Notes under the pieces: model-generated
Told to the model about the DNA's origin: nothing
The model's input: the letters and a program-made list of their open reading frames with translations, nothing else
Database searches by the model: none
Shown here: positions 47,449 to 55,183 of the stretch, one piece after another
How positions within the stretch are numbered: position 1 is the first letter of the stretch
How the letters are laid out: each line of letters opens with the position of its first letter
Program-made: the position numbers and the translations under genes
Assembly: GCF_002291145.1 (NCBI RefSeq)
Contig: NZ_NTGE01000164.1
Coordinates: 102,410 to 166,409, forward strand
Direction: 5' to 3'
DNA from: Streptomyces sp. SA15
GTDB lineage: Bacteria; Actinomycetota; Actinomycetes; Streptomycetales; Streptomycetaceae
DNA length: 64,000 nt

Positions 47449-48296
47449 TGAAGCGTCATCTCCTCACTCTGGCTGGGTTATTGGGTGCCTTCTCGCTGGC
47501 GGCGAGTGAGGCCTCGGCCGCGGGCGAACCGCACTGGGCTCAGACCGGCACCGCGTACACCGACACGCTCGGCGGCGGGCAGGGCCTCGCCAGCCGGGCG
47601 GACGGCTCGCTGCTGTACCGGGGCCTCGCCTCCATCCCGCTGGACCTGCGGATCAAGGGCTGGAACCACGTCGGCGACCCGGACATCGCGCGCGGCCACG
47701 TCTTCGACGCCTACCAGGGCGCCGACACGGCCACGTCCAAGATGTTCGCGGTCACCACACCGGCCGGGAAGCGCTACGAGTACGTCCACCGGCTCGACCC
47801 GGGCGAGAAGCTGAACAACTCCTTCGCCACCGTCTCGCCCGACGCGCGGTGGCTGGTGTCGGGCGAGTGGGGCGAGCAGCGCAGACTCCAGGTCTTCCCC
47901 GCTCCCCTGCTCAACCCCTCCACTCCCCCGACGGGAGGCGACCTGAAGGAGGCCTGGCAGATCACGCTGGACAAGCCGGTGCGCGACATCCAGGGCTGCG
48001 ACTTCGTCACCGACACCCGCCTGGTGTGCGCCTCGAACGACGCCACGGGCACGCTGTTCCCCGAGATCCGGCCGCTGCTCCAGGTCGACCTGCCCCACAA
48101 GCTGGACGGGCAGCCGGTCACCGGCAAGGTGAAGAGCCTGTTCGCGCTGCCGCAGCGCAGCGTGTGCACGGGCACGTTCGAGACGGAGGGCGTCGACTAC
48201 GACGTCACCAGCGGCACCCTGCGCGCGGAGATGATCCCGCCGGGGGTGTGCGCGGCGGCGACCGCTGTCCACTCGTACCAGCAGGTCACGGACTGA
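47448..48296 (+). CDS. Secreted protein of unknown function
   Basis: A 282-residue protein with a Sec signal peptide (MKRHLLTLAGLLGAFSLAAS, cleavage near ASA-AG). The mature part has repeated beta-strand-like segments (SPDARWLVSGEWGEQRRLQVF; ARGHVFDAYQG; CDFVTDTRLVCASND) that suggest a beta-propeller-like or lipocalin-like fold. The ATG shares its first base with the PHP gene's stop, so it is translated as part of the same operon. I do not recognise a family. A partner of the two exported hydrolases is the natural guess. Confidence 0.7.
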   Translation: MKRHLLTLAGLLGAFSLAASEASAAGEPHWAQTGTAYTDTLGGGQGLASRADGSLLYRGLASIPLDLRIKGWNHVGDPDIARGHVFDAYQGADTATSKMFAVTTPAGKRYEYVHRLDPGEKLNNSFATVSPDARWLVSGEWGEQRRLQVFPAPLLNPSTPPTGGDLKEAWQITLDKPVRDIQGCDFVTDTRLVCASNDATGTLFPEIRPLLQVDLPHKLDGQPVTGKVKSLFALPQRSVCTGTFETEGVDYDVTSGTLRAEMIPPGVCAAATAVHSYQQVTD

Positions 48297-48344
48297 TCGA
48301 ACGGACTCGAACGCACTCGAGGGGACTGATCGGGCGGAGGTACG

Positions 48345-49184
48345 GTGGGCCGCGTGACCGGTGAAGAGTCGCTGCGGCCCCAGTCCCTCATGCTGACGTT
48401 CCTGGGCGACCAGGTGCTCGGGCGGGACGTCTGCGTGTACTCGGGCAGCGTCATCGACGTGCTCGCGCGTGCCGGAGTCGGCGAGCAGGCGACCCGCTCG
48501 ACGCTGACCCGCATGGTGAACCGCGGTCTGCTCCGCCGCCAGCGCGAGGGCCGCCGGATGTACTTCGGGCTGACCGAGCGGTCGGCGGCCGTGCTGCGCG
48601 ACGGCGAGCGGCGCATCTGGCAGACCGGCGCGGTCAACCGGCACTGGGACGGCACCTGGACCCTGCTCGGCTTCTCGCTTCCCGAGTCCTGGCAACGCCA
48701 GCGCCACGACCTGCGCTCGAAACTCACCTGGAGCGGCTTCGGCCCGCTGTTCAACGGCCTGTGGATCGCCCCCGGCGAGGTCGAGGTGTCCTCACTGGTG
48801 GCGGAGCTGGGCCTGTCCGCCCATGTGAAGGTCTTCCGCGCGCACGCCGACGCCGGCATGGACATCGGCGCGATGATCGAGGAGACCTGGGAGCTGACCG
48901 AACTGGCGGCGCGCTACGAGGCGTTCGTACGTCGCTGGCAGCCGTGGCGGACGCGGGTGCCGGACGCCGACGAGGCCCTCGCGCTCCGGCTCCGGCTGCA
49001 GGCGGAGTGGCTGCAGGTCATCCGCCGCGACCCGCGCCTGCCGGTCAAGCATCTGCCGGACGACTGGCCGGCGGAACAGGCCGAGAAGACGTTCCGGGCG
49101 GTGCACGAGCGGTTCACGCCGCTCGCGCGGGACGCCTCGGAACGCCTTCTCGAGCTGGTGCCGGTGCGCCCTGATCAGGCGTAG
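48345..49184 (+). CDS. PaaX-family transcriptional regulator
   Basis: A 279-residue PaaX-like regulator: N-terminal winged helix (LTFLGDQVLG, VLARAGVGEQATRSTLTRMVNRGLL), a central ferredoxin-like domain with DGTWTLLGFSLPESWQRQRHDLRSKLTWSGF interrupted by loops, and a C-terminal helical domain. PaaX repressors respond to phenylacetyl-CoA or other aryl-CoA thioesters. The start is GTG 48345 (GGCGGAGG four bases upstream) or GTG 48354. It converges with the MaoC gene with a 10-bp overlap, beside genes that would make aryl-CoA intermediates. Confidence 0.85.
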   Translation: MGRVTGEESLRPQSLMLTFLGDQVLGRDVCVYSGSVIDVLARAGVGEQATRSTLTRMVNRGLLRRQREGRRMYFGLTERSAAVLRDGERRIWQTGAVNRHWDGTWTLLGFSLPESWQRQRHDLRSKLTWSGFGPLFNGLWIAPGEVEVSSLVAELGLSAHVKVFRAHADAGMDIGAMIEETWELTELAARYEAFVRRWQPWRTRVPDADEALALRLRLQAEWLQVIRRDPRLPVKHLPDDWPAEQAEKTFRAVHERFTPLARDASERLLELVPVRPDQA

Positions 49185-49630
49185 AAGCGGGACAGGCTCT
49201 GCAGCACCGCCGCCGGCTTGGTCCCGCCCTCGATCTCGATCGCGCCGTCGACGGTGATCTGCACGCCGCCCGGCACCTCCTCGACGTCCCCGAGCTTGGC
49301 GGCCAGCCGGATCCGCGATCCGACCTTCACCGGCGAGGGGAAACGCACCTTGTTCAGGCCGTAGTTGACCTTGGTCGTGACGCCCTGGACGTCCAGCAGT
49401 TCGGTGAACAGCGGGATGAAGAGGGACAGGGTGAGGTAGCCGTGCGCGATGGGGGCGCCGAAGGGTCCCGCGGCGGCCTTCTCCGGGTCCACGTGGATCC
49501 ACTGGTGGTCGCCCGTGGCATCGGCGAAGGTGTCGATGCGTTCCTGGGTGACCTCGATCCATTCGCTGGTGCCGAGGTCGCTGCCGGAGAGCTTCTTGAG
49601 TTCGTCGAGGCCGTTGACGGTGATGCTCAT
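49175..49630 (-). CDS. MaoC-like (R)-specific enoyl-CoA hydratase
   Basis: A 151-residue hot-dog-fold hydratase. FADATGDHQWIHVDPEKAA carries the catalytic Asp and His of the MaoC/hydratase-2 family, and GPFGAPIAHGYLTLSLF the conserved helix. It should add water across the double bond of an enoyl- or cinnamoyl-CoA. It is the last gene of the minus-strand operon SDR-amidohydrolase-CoA ligase-MaoC. Note the 9-bp tandem repeat just upstream. Confidence 0.9.
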   Translation of the reverse strand: MSITVNGLDELKKLSGSDLGTSEWIEVTQERIDTFADATGDHQWIHVDPEKAAAGPFGAPIAHGYLTLSLFIPLFTELLDVQGVTTKVNYGLNKVRFPSPVKVGSRIRLAAKLGDVEEVPGGVQITVDGAIEIEGGTKPAAVLQSLSRFYA

Positions 49631-49648
49631 AAGTAGTCTGTTCCTTAA

Positions 49649-49684
49649 GGGAGTTCAGGGAATTCAGAGAGTTCAGGGAGTTGA
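49649..49684. repeat. 9-bp tandem repeat, four copies
   Basis: GGGAGTTCA, GGGAATTCA, GAGAGTTCA and GGGAGTTGA follow head to tail in the 77-bp gap between the CoA-ligase stop and the MaoC start. A GGGTGTCAG pair lies further on. It may space the two cistrons or mask the MaoC ribosome site. Confidence 0.75.
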
Positions 49685-49707
49685 GGGTGTCAGGGAAGGC
49701 AAGGGTG

Positions 49708-51216
49708 TCAGTGGTTGCCGAAGCGCTTGCGGACCCGGGATTTGAGGAGCTTTCCGGAGGCGGTGCGCGGGAGTTCGTCCGCGAGCACGACCGACTTCGG
49801 GATCTTGTACTTGGCCAGGCGCCCGGCCAGTGAGGCCAGCACCTCGTCCGCGTCCAACGAGGCGCCCTCACGCGGCACGACGACCGCGCGCGGCACCTCG
49901 CCCCACTTGTCGTCGGGCACGCCGATGACCGCGCACTCGACGATGTCCGGGTGGGCGAGGAGCAGGTCCTCGATCTCGGCGGGGTAGACGTTCTCGCCGC
50001 CAGAGATGATCATGTCCTTTATGCGGTCGACGATGTACACGTAACCGTCTTCGTCGACCCGTGCCGCGTCCCCGCTGCGGAACCAGCCGTCGGCGAAGGC
50101 GGCGGCCGTCTCCTCGGGCAGGCCCCAGTAGCCGGGCATGACATGCGGCCCGCGCACCACGACCTCGCCGGTCTCGCCGACCTCGACCGGGGAAAGGTCG
50201 GGCCGCAGCACCCGTACGTCGCTGAAGAAGTGCGGAACTCCGGCCGAGCCCGCCTTGCTCACGGCGTGTTCAGCGTCCAGGAACAGCGTGCCTGGAGCCG
50301 CTTCCGTCATCCCGTAGCCCTGGAGAAAGGTCAGGCCGCGCTCCTGGTAGGCGGAGATCAGCGGGGTGGGCACCGGGGAGCCGCCGCAGGTGAGGAGCCG
50401 CAAGCTGGAAAGGTCGGCGTCCTTCCAGCGTGGATGCCGGGCCACCTGGTCGAACATGGTGGGCACGCCGAACATGAAGGTGATTCGGTGCCGTTCGATC
50501 AGGTCGAAGGTGGCGTTCGGTTCGAAGGCCTCGACCAGGACGCAGGTGCCGCCCTTCAGCAGGACCGGCAGGGTCAGCATGTTCAGGCCGGCGGTGTGGA
50601 ACAACGGCGCGGAGACCAGAGCGCGTTCGTCGGCGATCAGGTCGTGGTCGACGAGGACGTTGATCGCGTTCCAGGTCAGGTTGCCGTGGGTGAGCATCGC
50701 ACCCTTGGGGCGACCGGTCGTGCCCGAGGTGTACATGATGATGCAGGTGTCGTCAGGGGCGACCGGCTCGTCGATGGGGTCGGTGAGGGCCGCGCCGAGC
50801 GCCTCCTCGTATTCGGCACCCACCTCGATGTACGCACGTACGTCGGTGTTGCCCGGCAGCCCGGCGACCAGGCCCTGGAACGCGGGGCCGTAGACGAGGG
50901 CCTTGGCCCCGGAGTCGGCCAGTTGGTAGGCGATCTCGGGGCCGGCGAGGCGGGTGTTGAGGGGGACGAAGACCGCGCCGAGGGTGCCCGCCGCGAACAG
51001 TGTCTCCAGGTAGGAGGGGTGGTTGGGGCCGAGGTAGGCGATCCGGTCGCCGCGGCGGACGCCCCGGGCGCGCAGGGCGTGCGCGAGGCGGGTGGTGCGT
51101 GTATGCAGTGCGCGGTAGTCCGTCGACTGCTCACCGTGGATCAGGGCCGTGCGGTGCGGGGTCTTGCGGGCCCGGCGTGCGGGCCATGACCCCAGTCCCT
51201 CGTTGCGCATCTTCAC
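49708..51216 (-). CDS. Acyl-/aryl-CoA ligase (FadD/hydroxycinnamate-CoA ligase-like)
   Basis: A 502-residue adenylate-forming CoA ligase with the P-loop YTSGTTGRPKGAMLTH, QGYGMTEAAPG, the adenylate-binding GWFRSGDAARVDEDGY and the C-terminal lysine motif PRTASGKLLKSRVRKRF. It should activate a carboxylic acid as CoA thioester. The operon (SDR, amidohydrolase, MaoC), the divergent MarR and nearby transporter resemble actinobacterial p-coumarate/ferulate clusters, where this enzyme is the hydroxycinnamoyl-CoA synthetase. A medium-chain or other acid cannot be excluded. Confidence 0.88.
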   Translation of the reverse strand: MKMRNEGLGSWPARRARKTPHRTALIHGEQSTDYRALHTRTTRLAHALRARGVRRGDRIAYLGPNHPSYLETLFAAGTLGAVFVPLNTRLAGPEIAYQLADSGAKALVYGPAFQGLVAGLPGNTDVRAYIEVGAEYEEALGAALTDPIDEPVAPDDTCIIMYTSGTTGRPKGAMLTHGNLTWNAINVLVDHDLIADERALVSAPLFHTAGLNMLTLPVLLKGGTCVLVEAFEPNATFDLIERHRITFMFGVPTMFDQVARHPRWKDADLSSLRLLTCGGSPVPTPLISAYQERGLTFLQGYGMTEAAPGTLFLDAEHAVSKAGSAGVPHFFSDVRVLRPDLSPVEVGETGEVVVRGPHVMPGYWGLPEETAAAFADGWFRSGDAARVDEDGYVYIVDRIKDMIISGGENVYPAEIEDLLLAHPDIVECAVIGVPDDKWGEVPRAVVVPREGASLDADEVLASLAGRLAKYKIPKSVVLADELPRTASGKLLKSRVRKRFGNH

Positions 51217-51239
51217 GCCTCTTTACGGTTCGGTGAGCT

Positions 51240-52124
51240 TTACGGTTTGGTCAGCCCGAGCAGGCGGGCGGCGTTCTCCTTGAGGATCTTCGGCTTCACC
51301 TCGTCCTTGATCGACAGCTTCTCGAAGTCGGCGAGCCAGCGATCGGGGGTGAGGACGGGGAAGTCGGAGCCGAAGAGGACCTTGTCCTTGAGCAGCGTGT
51401 TCGCGTACTGCACGAGCTGCGGCGGGAAGTACTTCGGCGACCAGCCGGACAGGTCGATGTACACGCCCGGCTTGTGCGTGGCGACGGCCAGGGCCTCGTC
51501 CTGCCAGGGGAAGGACGGGTGCGCCAGGATGATCTTCAGGTGCGGGAAGTCGGCGGACACGTCGTCGATGTGCAGCGGGTTGGAGTACTTGAGCCGGATG
51601 CCGCCCCCGCCGGGCACGCCCGCGCCGATGCCGGTCTGGCCTGTGTGGAACAGGGCGATGGTGCCGGTCTCCTCGATGACCTCGTAGAGGTCGTACGCCA
51701 CCGAGCGGTCGTTGGGGAAGAAGCCCTGGATGCTGGGGTGGAACTTGAAGCCCTTCACCCCGTACTCCTCGACCAGGCGGCGGGCCTGCTTGACCCCCGC
51801 CCTGCCCCGGAAGGGGTCGATGGAGGCGAAGGGGATGAGGACGTCGGCGTTGGCGGCGGCGGCCTCCGCGACCTCCTCGTTGGGGACCGGCTCGGTGCCG
51901 GTCGCCGACTCGGCGTCCACCGTGAATATCACCGCGGCCATCTTCCGCTCGCGGTAGTAGTCGGCCGTCTCCTGAAGGGTCGGCTTCCGCTTGCCCTCGA
52001 CCTTGAAGTAGGCGGAGGAGGCGTCGTGCAGGTCGTCGTCCAGGGAGGAGTGGCCCTTGGAGGAGACCTCGGCGTGCGTGTGGACGTCGATCGCGACGAG
52101 GTCCTCGACATTGAGGGTCGCCAT
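51240..52124 (-). CDS. Amidohydrolase-superfamily hydrolase (possible beta-ketoacyl-CoA hydrolase)
   Basis: A 294-residue metal-dependent hydrolase of the Amidohydro_2 (ACMSD-like) type: AIDVHTHAEV near the N-terminus, FKFHPSIQGFFPND, LAHPSFPWQDEA and LFGSDFPVLTPDRW. In hydroxycinnamate clusters a protein of this family carries out the final retro-Claisen-type hydrolysis of the 3-ketoacyl-CoA, releasing the benzoate. ATG 52124; it starts four bases after the SDR stop, so the two are coupled. A decarboxylase role is the main alternative. Confidence 0.85.
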   Translation of the reverse strand: MATLNVEDLVAIDVHTHAEVSSKGHSSLDDDLHDASSAYFKVEGKRKPTLQETADYYRERKMAAVIFTVDAESATGTEPVPNEEVAEAAAANADVLIPFASIDPFRGRAGVKQARRLVEEYGVKGFKFHPSIQGFFPNDRSVAYDLYEVIEETGTIALFHTGQTGIGAGVPGGGGIRLKYSNPLHIDDVSADFPHLKIILAHPSFPWQDEALAVATHKPGVYIDLSGWSPKYFPPQLVQYANTLLKDKVLFGSDFPVLTPDRWLADFEKLSIKDEVKPKILKENAARLLGLTKP

Positions 52125-52128
52125 GGTG

Positions 52129-53046
52129 TCACGCCTCCGGGAACTTGGGCGCCGGGATGCCGACCGTCTGGAGTTCCGCGCCGACCGAGGTGGGCCAGGC
52201 GTCGGCCAGGGCGGCGGGGGTCCAGCCCCCGTCGGCGTACGCCGCCCTGATCTCCTGCGGATGCGACCAGAGTGCCACCTTGTCGCCGCCGATGCCGATG
52301 CACTGACCACTCACGCCCCGCGCCGCCTCGGAGGCGAGGAACGGGACGAGCGCGGCGCAGTCCTCGGGGGTGCCAAAACCCTCGCCCTTGCGGAGGAAGT
52401 CGGGCAGCGGCTCACCGTTTCTCATCGCCTCGATGTAGGGGGCGAAGGCGGGGATGGTCTCCGTCATCGCGGTCGCGGCGACCGGGACGATCGCGTTGAC
52501 GGTGATGTTCGCGCGGCCCAGCTCCATGGACCAGGTGCGGGCCATGGCGGCGATGCCGGCCTTGGCGGCGGCGTAGTTCGTCTGCCCGAAGTTGCCGCGC
52601 TGCCCGGCCGGGGAGCCGACCAGGATCAGGGTGCCGCCCTCGCCCTGCTCGCGCATCCGGACGGCGGCGGCGCGGGCGCAGGTGAAGGTGCCCTTGAGGT
52701 GGGTGGTGATCACCGCGTCGAAGTCGTCGTCGGTCATTTTCCACAGCACCTTGTCGCGCAGGATGCCGGCGTTGGTGACCAGGACGTCGAGGCGCCCGAA
52801 CTCTTCGACCGCCCTGCTCACCAGCCGGTCCGCCGCCTCGGACGTACCGACCGGGACGACCTCGGCGACGGCCGTGCCGCCCGCCTCGGTGATGGATTTC
52901 ACGGCCTGCTCGGCCACGGCCTCGTCCACGTCGTTGACGACCACGGACGCACCGTGGGCGGCCAGAGCGTGCGCGTAGGCGAGGCCGAGGCCCCGGCCAC
53001 TGCCGGTGACGACTGCGGCCTTGCCGGTGAGATCGATGCTGGGCAC
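52129..53046 (-). CDS. SDR-family 3-hydroxyacyl-CoA dehydrogenase-like protein
   Basis: A 305-residue short-chain dehydrogenase with the cofactor motif VVTGSGRGLGLAYAHALAA, the NAG block VLVTNAGILRDK, the catalytic serine in LVGSPAGQRG, and YAAAK. It resembles the dehydrogenase part of multifunctional peroxisomal beta-oxidation enzymes. It would oxidise the 3-hydroxyacyl-CoA made by the MaoC hydratase. GTG 53046 has AAGGGA eight bases upstream; ATG 53064 is an alternative. First gene of its operon; promoter TTGACG-17-TAACTT at 53106-53134. Confidence 0.87.
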   Translation of the reverse strand: MPSIDLTGKAAVVTGSGRGLGLAYAHALAAHGASVVVNDVDEAVAEQAVKSITEAGGTAVAEVVPVGTSEAADRLVSRAVEEFGRLDVLVTNAGILRDKVLWKMTDDDFDAVITTHLKGTFTCARAAAVRMREQGEGGTLILVGSPAGQRGNFGQTNYAAAKAGIAAMARTWSMELGRANITVNAIVPVAATAMTETIPAFAPYIEAMRNGEPLPDFLRKGEGFGTPEDCAALVPFLASEAARGVSGQCIGIGGDKVALWSHPQEIRAAYADGGWTPAALADAWPTSVGAELQTVGIPAPKFPEA

Positions 53047-53105
53047 GAGCGGGTCCCTTCGCATGGTTTCCCATGGGTTTCGCATGGGTGGTGGCTTCGA
53101 GATCG

Positions 53106-53144
53106 AAGTTAAGAGCAATAATTGGTGACGTCAATAGTTGTTGC
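53106..53144 (-). promoter_or_regulatory. Divergent SDR promoter with MarR-type operator
   Basis: On the minus strand TTGACG (53134-53129), 17 bases, TAACTT (53111-53106) is a strong promoter for the SDR operon. A dyad GCAATAATT (53115-53123) / AGTTGTTGC (53136-53144), matching at 7 of 9, covers the spacer and -35 box and also the MarR start codon at 53125, so one site could control both directions. Confidence 0.6.
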
Positions 53145-53700
53145 CGACCGGCCGGTGCGCCAGACTGGACCCGGACACGGAACCGCCCCGCCCGGGGCCT
53201 CGACCAGGGAGCCCGCCATCGCCCGCCAGCCAGACGTCAAGAACCCCGCCCCCATCGACGCGCACGAACCGTGGATGCGCGGGCTGCACGCGGACTCGGG
53301 CTATCTCCTGTACCGGCTCGGCCTGCGCTCCGGGCAGTTGTTCAACGCCTTCCTCCAGGAGTCGGGCCTGCGTATGCGCCACTACGCGCTGCTCCGCTTC
53401 CTCGCCACGTCCCGGGGCGCGCTGCAACGCGAGCTGAGCACGTCCCTCGGCTACGACCCGAGTGCGATCGTCGGCCTGGTCGACGACCTGGAGAAGCTGG
53501 GCTTCGCCGAGCGCCGGCCCTCCCCGGACGACCGCCGCAGCCGGATCGTCGCCCTCACCGAGGCCGGCCGCGCCTTCCTGCGGGACAGCGACGAGGCCGG
53601 CCTGCGGGCGACCGACGAACTGCTGGGCCCACTGAACCCCGACGAGCGGGAGACCCTGCACGCCCTGCTCCTGCGGATCGCCGAGGACGGCCTCAATTGA
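53125..53700 (+). CDS. MarR-family regulator (CouR/HcaR-like by context)
   Basis: A MarR-type winged-helix protein. HYALLRFLATSRGALQRELSTSLG and AIVGLVDDLEKLGFAERR cover the helix-turn-helix, RRPSPDDRRSRIVALTEAG is the wing, and long flanking helices form the dimer. The start is unclear: GTG 53125 gives 191 residues with a disordered lead and would be leaderless or nearly so; the clear ribosome-like CAGGGAG at 53205-53211 precedes only an ATC codon; ATG 53275 would shorten it. It is divergent from the SDR operon, sharing its promoter region. Confidence 0.85.
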   Translation: MTSIVVADRPVRQTGPGHGTAPPGASTREPAIARQPDVKNPAPIDAHEPWMRGLHADSGYLLYRLGLRSGQLFNAFLQESGLRMRHYALLRFLATSRGALQRELSTSLGYDPSAIVGLVDDLEKLGFAERRPSPDDRRSRIVALTEAGRAFLRDSDEAGLRATDELLGPLNPDERETLHALLLRIAEDGLN

Positions 53701-53714
53701 TGTTGTGCAGATGA

Positions 53715-53743
53715 TTGACGGCCGCACGATAGATGCCTAACTT
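53715..53743 (+). promoter_or_regulatory. Promoter of the MHS transporter gene
   Basis: TTGACG (53715-53720), 17 bases, TAACTT (53738-53743): the same boxes and spacing as the divergent SDR promoter. A TCAAT (53693-53697) / ATTGA (53714-53718) inverted pair and the palindrome TCAATTGA (53693-53700) lie at its upstream edge, possible MarR sites. Confidence 0.55.
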
Positions 53744-53809
53744 CACCCGGGCACCGGTGCGGTCCCCCACCGGTGAATCCCCCACGGCACCGGCCCCAGG
53801 GAGCTCATC

Positions 53810-55183
53810 GTGCAGCCATCCCGTCCGTCCGCTCGTCAACCGTCCGTCCCCCAACCGTCCGCGGATCACCGGCAGTTGCGCCGCGTCGCACTGTCCGGAC
53901 TGCTCGGCACGGCAGTGGAGTTCTACGACTTCCTCGTGTACGGCACGGTCGCCGCGCTGGTCTTCGGCGACCTGTTCTTCCCCGAGGCCGACCCCGCCGT
54001 CGGCACGATCGCGGCCTTCGGCACCTTCGCCGCGGGCTATGTGGCCCGCCCGCTGGGCGGCATCGTCTTCGGTCACTTCGGCGACCGGCTCGGCCGAAAG
54101 TCGATGATGCTGCTGACCATGGCCCTGATGGGCTGCGGCAGCTTCCTGATCGGCGTACTGCCGACGTACGACGCGATCGGCGTGTGGGCCCCCGTCCTGC
54201 TGGTCGCCTTGCGTGTCGTACAGGGCCTCGCGATCGGCGGCGAGTGGGGCGGCGCGACCCTGATGGTCGTGGAGCACGCCGAACGCACCCAGGGCTCGCG
54301 GCGCGGTCTGTGGTCCAGCTTCACCCAGCTCGGCGCCCCGCTCGGCTCCGTACTGTCGGCCGGGGTGGTCACCCTGGTCGCCACGCTCCCGGACGACGAC
54401 TTCCGCTCGTGGGGCTGGCGGGTGCCGTTCCTGCTGAGCATCGTGCTGCTGGCCGTCGGCCTGTTCGTCCGTCTCAAGGTCGCCGAGAGCCCCCTGTTCG
54501 CGCAGGCGAAGCGGGAGCCGCTGGACAAGCCGCCGGTCGTGGAGGTGCTGCGCCGGCCGAAGCCCGTGCTGCTGGCCGCCTGTGTCGGGATCGGCGCCTT
54601 CACCGCCCAGTCACTGTTGACCGGATTCATGATTTCGTATGCGGTCGACCAGGGATACAGCCGACCACAGGTACTCACCGCCGTGACCGTCGCCTCCTGC
54701 GTGGCCCTCGCCGTGCTGCCCGCCGCCTCCGCGCTCTCGGACCGGGTCGGCCGACGCCCGGTGGTGCTGACCGGCGCCGTCGCCTCGGCCGCGCTCGCCT
54801 TCCCGGTGCTGGCGCTGGTCGACTCCGGTTCCCCCGGCCTGCTGATCCTCGCCCTCGCCCTCGGCCACGGCGTCGCCCAGTCCACGATGTACGGACCGCT
54901 CGGTGCCCTGCTCACCGAGATGTTCGGCACCCGCGTCCGCTACACCGGCGCCTCCCTCGGCTACCAGGCGGCCACCCTGATCGGCGCCGGGTTCTCGCCG
55001 CTGATCGCGAGCAGCCTGCTCGCCTCGTACGGCGGCGGCAGCGCCCCCGTCTCGCTGCTGCTGTGCGGCGGCGCGGCGATCACCGCGCTCACCGTGTGGC
55101 GTATGCGCGAGACACACACCGACACGCTCGACTCCGCTCCGTCCCGCACCACCACCCCCACACCCGAAGGGACGCCCCGTTGA
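53810..55183 (+). CDS. MFS transporter, metabolite:H+ symporter (MHS) type
   Basis: A 457-residue permease with about 12 membrane helices. The MHS/shikimate-proline-betaine branch is indicated by GTAVEFYDFLVYGTVAALVFG at the first helix, the FGDRLGRK loop between helices 2 and 3, and GGEWGGATLMVVEHA. GTG 53810 has GGGAG before it. By position (after the MarR gene, with a promoter like the SDR operon's) it may import hydroxycinnamates; MHS relatives also carry betaines, shikimate and dicarboxylates. Confidence 0.87.
   Translation: MQPSRPSARQPSVPQPSADHRQLRRVALSGLLGTAVEFYDFLVYGTVAALVFGDLFFPEADPAVGTIAAFGTFAAGYVARPLGGIVFGHFGDRLGRKSMMLLTMALMGCGSFLIGVLPTYDAIGVWAPVLLVALRVVQGLAIGGEWGGATLMVVEHAERTQGSRRGLWSSFTQLGAPLGSVLSAGVVTLVATLPDDDFRSWGWRVPFLLSIVLLAVGLFVRLKVAESPLFAQAKREPLDKPPVVEVLRRPKPVLLAACVGIGAFTAQSLLTGFMISYAVDQGYSRPQVLTAVTVASCVALAVLPAASALSDRVGRRPVVLTGAVASAALAFPVLALVDSGSPGLLILALALGHGVAQSTMYGPLGALLTEMFGTRVRYTGASLGYQAATLIGAGFSPLIASSLLASYGGGSAPVSLLLCGGAAITALTVWRMRETHTDTLDSAPSRTTTPTPEGTPR

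Noticed and set aside
49631..49707. Tandem repeats considered as a CRISPR-like array
   Set aside because: Units are 9 bp, directly adjacent, without spacers; no cas genes anywhere in the window.
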